Below, piece by piece: positions 61,601 through 64,000 of a stretch of 64,000 bases of DNA (positions are counted from its first letter, which is position 1; each line of letters starts with the position of its first letter). The DNA is taken from positions 6,078,001 to 6,142,000 of the forward strand of contig NC_079877.1 of NCBI RefSeq assembly GCF_029227915.1. Direction: 5' to 3'. The notes beneath the pieces were generated by a model. It had not been told where the DNA came from. It searched no databases and worked only from the letters and a program-made list of their open reading frames with translations. A program made the position numbers and the translations under genes. The DNA is from Hydractinia symbiolongicarpus. Its lineage: Eukaryota; Cnidaria; Hydrozoa; Anthoathecata; Hydractiniidae.

Positions 61601-64000
61601 TAAAACGCATGAGACTTGTAGTTTTCAAAAATGTTTTCATTTTTGATGAGAATCTGAATAAAAGAAGTTTAATCGCCGGCAAACGAAAACCTGCGATTTC
61701 CCGTAAATCCCGGACTCGGCCCGTATAGTCAAAAGTGTACAAAGAAAGTACCCGGGGTGTAAACTCATTTCCCGAACGATTTTTTAAATTATTATTTCAC
61801 CACTAAAGCCCATGAGACTTGTAGTTTTTAAAAATGTTTTCATTTTTGATGATACGCTTAATAAAAGAGGTTTAATCGCCGGCAAACGAAATCCTGCGAT
61901 TTCCCGTAAATCCCGGGCTTGGCCCGTATAATCGAATGTATACAAAGAAAGTACCCAGGAAGTAAACTCATTTCCCGAACGATTTTTTAATATTTTTTTC
62001 ACCACTAAAACGCATGAGACTTGTAGTTTTCAAAAATGTTTTCATTTTTGATGAGACGCTTAATGAAAGATGTTTAATCGCCGGCAAACGAAAACCCGCG
62101 ATTTCCCGTAAATCCCGGGCTTGGCCCGTATAGTCGAATGTATACAAAGAAAGTACCCTGTGGGTAAACTCATTTCCAGAACGATTTTTTAAATTATTTT
62201 TTCACCACTAAAACGCATGAGACTTGTAGTTTTCAAAAATGTTTTCATTTTTGATGAGACGCTGAATAAAAGAAGTTTAATCGCCGGCAAACGAAAACCT
62301 GCGATTTCCCGTAAATCCCGGACTCGGCCCGTATAGTCAAAAGTATACAAAGAAAGTACCCAGGGAGTAAACTAATTTCCAGAACGATTTTTTAAATTAT
62401 TTTTTCACCACTAAAACGCATGAGACTTGTAGTTTTCAAAAATGTTTTCATTTTTGATGAGACGCTGAATAAAAGAAGTTTAATCGCCGGCAAACAAAAA
62501 CCTGCGATTTCCCGTAAATCCCGGACTCGGCCCGTATAGTCAAAAGTTTACAAAGAAAGTACCCGGGGTGTAAACTCATTTCCCGAACGATTTTTTAAAT
62601 TATTATTTCACCACTAAAGCCCATGAGACTTGTAGTTTTTAAAAATGTTTTCATTTTTGATGAGACGCCTAATAAAAGAGGTTTAATCGCCGGCAAACGA
62701 AATCCCGCGATTTCCCGTAAATCCCGGGCTTGGCCCGTATAATCGAATGTATACAAAGAAAGTACCCAGGAAGTAAACTCATTTCCCAAACGATTTTTTA
62801 ATATTTTTTTTCACCACTAAAACGCATAAGACTTGTAGTTTTCAAAAATGTTTTCATTTTTGATGAGACGCTGAATAAAAGAAGTTTAATCGCCGGCAAA
62901 CGAAAACCTGCGATTTCCCGTAAATCCCGGACTCGGCCCGTATAGTCAAAAGTATACAAAGAAAGTACCCAGGGAGTAAACTAATTTCCAGAACGATTTT
63001 TTAAATTATTTTTTCACCACTAAAACGCATGAGACTTGTAGTTTTCAAAAATGTTTTCATTTTTGATGAGACGCTGAATAAAAGAAGTTTAATCGCCGGC
63101 AAACGAAAACCTGCGATTTCCCGTAAATCCCGGACTCGGCCCGTATAGTCAAAAGTGTACAAAGAAAGTACCCGGGGTGTAAACTCATTTCCCGAACGAT
63201 TTTTTAAATTATTATTTCACCACTAAAGCCCATGAGACTTGTAGTTTTTAAAAATGTTTTCATTTTTGATGAGACGCTTAATAAAAGAGGTTTAATCGCC
63301 GGCAAACGAAGTCCCGCGATTTCCCGTAAATCCTGGTCTTGGCCGTATAGTCGAATATATACAAAGAAAGTACCCAGGAAGTAAACTCATTTCCCGAACG
63401 ATTTTTTAAATTTTTTTTTCACCACTAAAACGCATGAGACTTGTAGTTTTCAAAAATGTTTTCATTTTTGATGAGAATCTGAATAAAAGAAGTTTAATCG
63501 CCGGCAAACGAAAACCTGCGATTTCCCGTAAATCCCGGACTCGGCCCGTATAGTCAAAAGTGTACAAAGAAAGTACCCGGGGTGTAAACTCATTTCCCGA
63601 ACGATTTTTTAAATTATTATTTCACCACTAAAGCCCATGAGACTTGTAGTTTTTAAAAATGTTTTCATTTTTGATGAGACGCTTAATAAAAGAGGTTTAA
63701 TCGCCGGCAAACGAAATCCCGCGATTTCCCGTAAATCCCGGGCTTGGCCCGTATAGTCGAATGTATACAAAGAAAGTACCCTGTGAGTAAACTCATTTCC
63801 AGAACGATTTTTTAAATTATTTTTTTACCACTAAAACGCATAAGACTTGTAGTTTTTAAAAATGTTTTCATTTCTGATGAGACGCTGAATAAAAGAAGTT
63901 TAATCGCCGGCAAACGAAAACCCGCGATTTCCAATAAATCCCGGGCTTGGCCCGTATAGTTAAAAGTATACAAAGATAGTACCCAGGGAGTAAACTCATT
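58631..64000. repeat. 203-bp satellite array, right segment, distinct subfamily mix
   Basis: About 26 monomers in the same orientation, running off the window. Marks that are common here but that I did not see left of the retrotransposon include CATTTCTGATGAGACG, CATTTCCAGAACG and ACAAAGATAGTACCC. The mark TCGAATATATACAAAG recurs with its CGAATA at 59905, 61527 and 63352 (1622 and 1825 bp, 8 and 9 monomers). TTTCCAATAAATCCCGGG recurs at 60481 and 63928 (3447 bp, 17 monomers). No gene was seen. Confidence 0.95.

Overview
This window is almost entirely one tandem satellite array. A monomer of about 203 bp, always in the same orientation, fills roughly 56.8 of the 64 kb, or about 280 copies. Two transposable elements interrupt it. 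Nothing looks prokaryotic: there are no operons, ribosome binding sites, tRNA or rRNA genes or CRISPR. A long satellite, a non-LTR retrotransposon with an A-rich tail and a large coiled-coil transposase-like ORF point to an animal genome. From memory of the protein families, the transposase-like protein resembles repeated proteins of cnidarians and other aquatic invertebrates, so a cnidarian is my best guess at low to moderate confidence. The array could be pericentromeric or centromeric heterochromatin, but the sequence alone cannot show this.

Layout. (1) 1-7306: satellite, about 36 monomers, mixed subfamilies. (2) 7307-13182: a complete 5876-bp DNA transposon with perfect 12-bp terminal inverted repeats (TAGGCTGTTCAG), flanked by a 7-bp duplication of satellite sequence (TCAAAAG). 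It holds one uninterrupted 1128-codon minus-strand ORF (8724-12110) and a block of about five diverged repeats of about 160 bp near its left end. (3) 13183-57314: satellite, about 218 monomers, with nested higher-order repeats of 6, 7 and 8 monomers and a 26-monomer (5269-bp) tandem duplication whose two copies are nearly identical (about 43.14-48.41 and 48.41-53.68 kb). (4) 57315-58630: a 5'-truncated CR1/L2-like non-LTR retrotransposon carrying most of a reverse transcriptase, a 23-T run and an (AAATA)n-type tail. (5) 58631-64000: satellite of a different subfamily mix, with 8- and 9-monomer higher-order units.

The only convincing coding sequences are the transposase-like ORF and the truncated reverse transcriptase. 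Many 61-106-codon open frames on both strands are just satellite monomers being read through. The most notable points are: the intact transposon, whose 7-bp duplication and protein layout do not fit a superfamily I can name with certainty; the very recent multi-scale amplification of the satellite; and a perfect 9-bp dyad with a TTTT loop carried by many monomers.
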